From Mesorhizobium sp. WSM3626 (GTDB lineage: Bacteria; Pseudomonadota; Alphaproteobacteria; Rhizobiales; Rhizobiaceae): a stretch of 64,000 nt of DNA. The stretch is from the NCBI RefSeq assembly GCF_000513935.1, contig NZ_AZUY01000003.1:167466-231465 (forward strand), given 5' to 3'. Every line of letters begins with the position of its first letter. Position 1 is the stretch's first letter. A program made the translations under genes and the position numbers. Below the pieces are notes generated by a model. The model was given only the letters and a program-made list of their open reading frames with translations, made no database searches and was not told the origin of the DNA. Of this stretch, positions 63,649 to 64,000 are shown piece by piece.

Positions 63649-64000
63649 ATGCTGACCAAGACCCAAACAGTGGACGGCGCGGCGATCAAAAAGGCGATCG
63701 AAGGGCGTGATGGAAAGATGCTGTCGAGCTTCTATGCCGACGATGCGCTGGTGCGGGTGATCGACCGCAACAACCCGCCGAGCAAGCCACGCGAAATCCG
63801 CGGGCGCGCGGCGATCACGACGTTCTGGGACGATATCTGCAGCCGGGCGATGACCCACAAGGTCGACACCACCATCGCCAATGGCGACAGCCTCGCCTTC
63901 ACCCAGGCCTGCGCCTATCCGGACGGCACGAAAGTGTTCGCCGCGGCAATGCTGGAGCTGAAGAACGGGCAGATCGCACGACAGACCGTCGTGCAGGCCT
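63649..64000 (+). CDS. NTF2-like (SnoaL-type) nuclear transport factor 2 family protein, cut by window end
   Basis: The frame from ATG 63649 is open for 117 codons to the window end. It reads IKKAIEGRDGKMLSSFYADDALVRVIDRNN, REIRGRAAITTFWDDIC and ACAYPDGTKVFAAAMLELKNGQIARQTVVQA, the alpha+beta barrel pattern of SnoaL-like proteins. ATGGAGG at 63637-63643 supports the start. It lies 84 bp after the AhpD-like gene. Probably only a few residues are missing. No function can be given. Confidence 0.8.
   Translation, partial: MLTKTQTVDGAAIKKAIEGRDGKMLSSFYADDALVRVIDRNNPPSKPREIRGRAAITTFWDDICSRAMTHKVDTTIANGDSLAFTQACAYPDGTKVFAAAMLELKNGQIARQTVVQA

Overview
The window is high-GC, densely packed chromosomal DNA that fits a rhizobial alphaproteobacterium, most likely Mesorhizobium or a close relative. 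That placement is inferred from gene content (many ABC uptake systems, an NAD-linked fds formate dehydrogenase, MocR and MttB-type genes, CoxG/Mrp/Pit-DUF47 housekeeping genes) and from several rhizobial-looking intergenic palindromic repeats. I saw no rRNA, tRNA, CRISPR array, transposase or phage gene. About 54 protein genes are described. The first and last genes are cut by the window ends, and two genes are broken by single-base frameshifts.

Layout. 1-444: tail of a DUF1501 protein. 498-3908 (-): a large MFS / acyltransferase / acyl-ACP ligase fusion (Aas-like), with three palindromic TGAAC-N3-GTTCA operators about 210-280 bp upstream. 4.3-29.3 kb: a catabolic island. Its minus-strand arm reads cyclase-family hydrolase, FAD oxidoreductase, MarR, iorA, iorB. 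Its plus-strand arm reads a second FAD oxidoreductase (frameshifted), a five-gene Dpp/Opp-type ABC importer (one permease frameshifted), a secreted VOC protein, a 2-aminobenzoyl-CoA (salicylyl-CoA) monooxygenase/reductase, SDR, a second MarR, enoyl-CoA hydratase, acyl-CoA dehydrogenase and RidA. These are followed by a divergent LLM flavin oxidoreductase and HpcH/HpaI aldolase pair, then an amino-acid-type ABC binding protein and permease. 29.5-36.1 kb: a class V aminotransferase-like protein and a complete minus-strand dppABCDF-type operon. 36.6-41.7 kb: acyl-CoA ligase with a histone-like tail, methyltransferase, HAD phosphatase, pgi. 42-45.2 kb: MocR regulator and MttB-family methyltransferase. 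45.3-50 kb: small hypothetical gene, chrA/chrB chromate genes, IlvD/Edd dehydratase. 50.1-53.5 kb: coxG, mrp, Pit phosphate transporter with its DUF47 partner. 53.7-61.3 kb: VOC protein, then LysR plus fdsGBA-fdhD-fdsD. 61.4-64 kb: an alpha/beta-hydrolase / degenerate cyclase / LuxR fusion, a secreted AhpD-like protein and an NTF2-like protein.

How the genes work together. The main discovery is in the 4.3-29 kb island. Four copies of one 14-bp palindrome (consensus YTTYAAGCWTRAAR) lie in the intergenic regions heading its transcription units, at 11321, 19016, 26416 and 27295. This points to one MarR-type regulon. The enzyme set suggests a ligase-free route to aminobenzoyl-CoA: the cyclase-family protein could open isatin to isatinate (2-aminophenylglyoxylate), IorAB could oxidatively decarboxylate that 2-oxoacid to 2-aminobenzoyl-CoA, and the monooxygenase/reductase plus beta-oxidation-like enzymes would then dismantle it. 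This is inference from family roles and gene order. The substrate is not proven, and I cannot check whether the route is already described.

The fds block is a textbook soluble NAD-dependent formate dehydrogenase operon with a LysR gene upstream and a perfect 25-bp palindrome in between. Two single-base losses in the catabolic island (near 12676 and 16381) either mark decay of the pathway or are sequencing errors.
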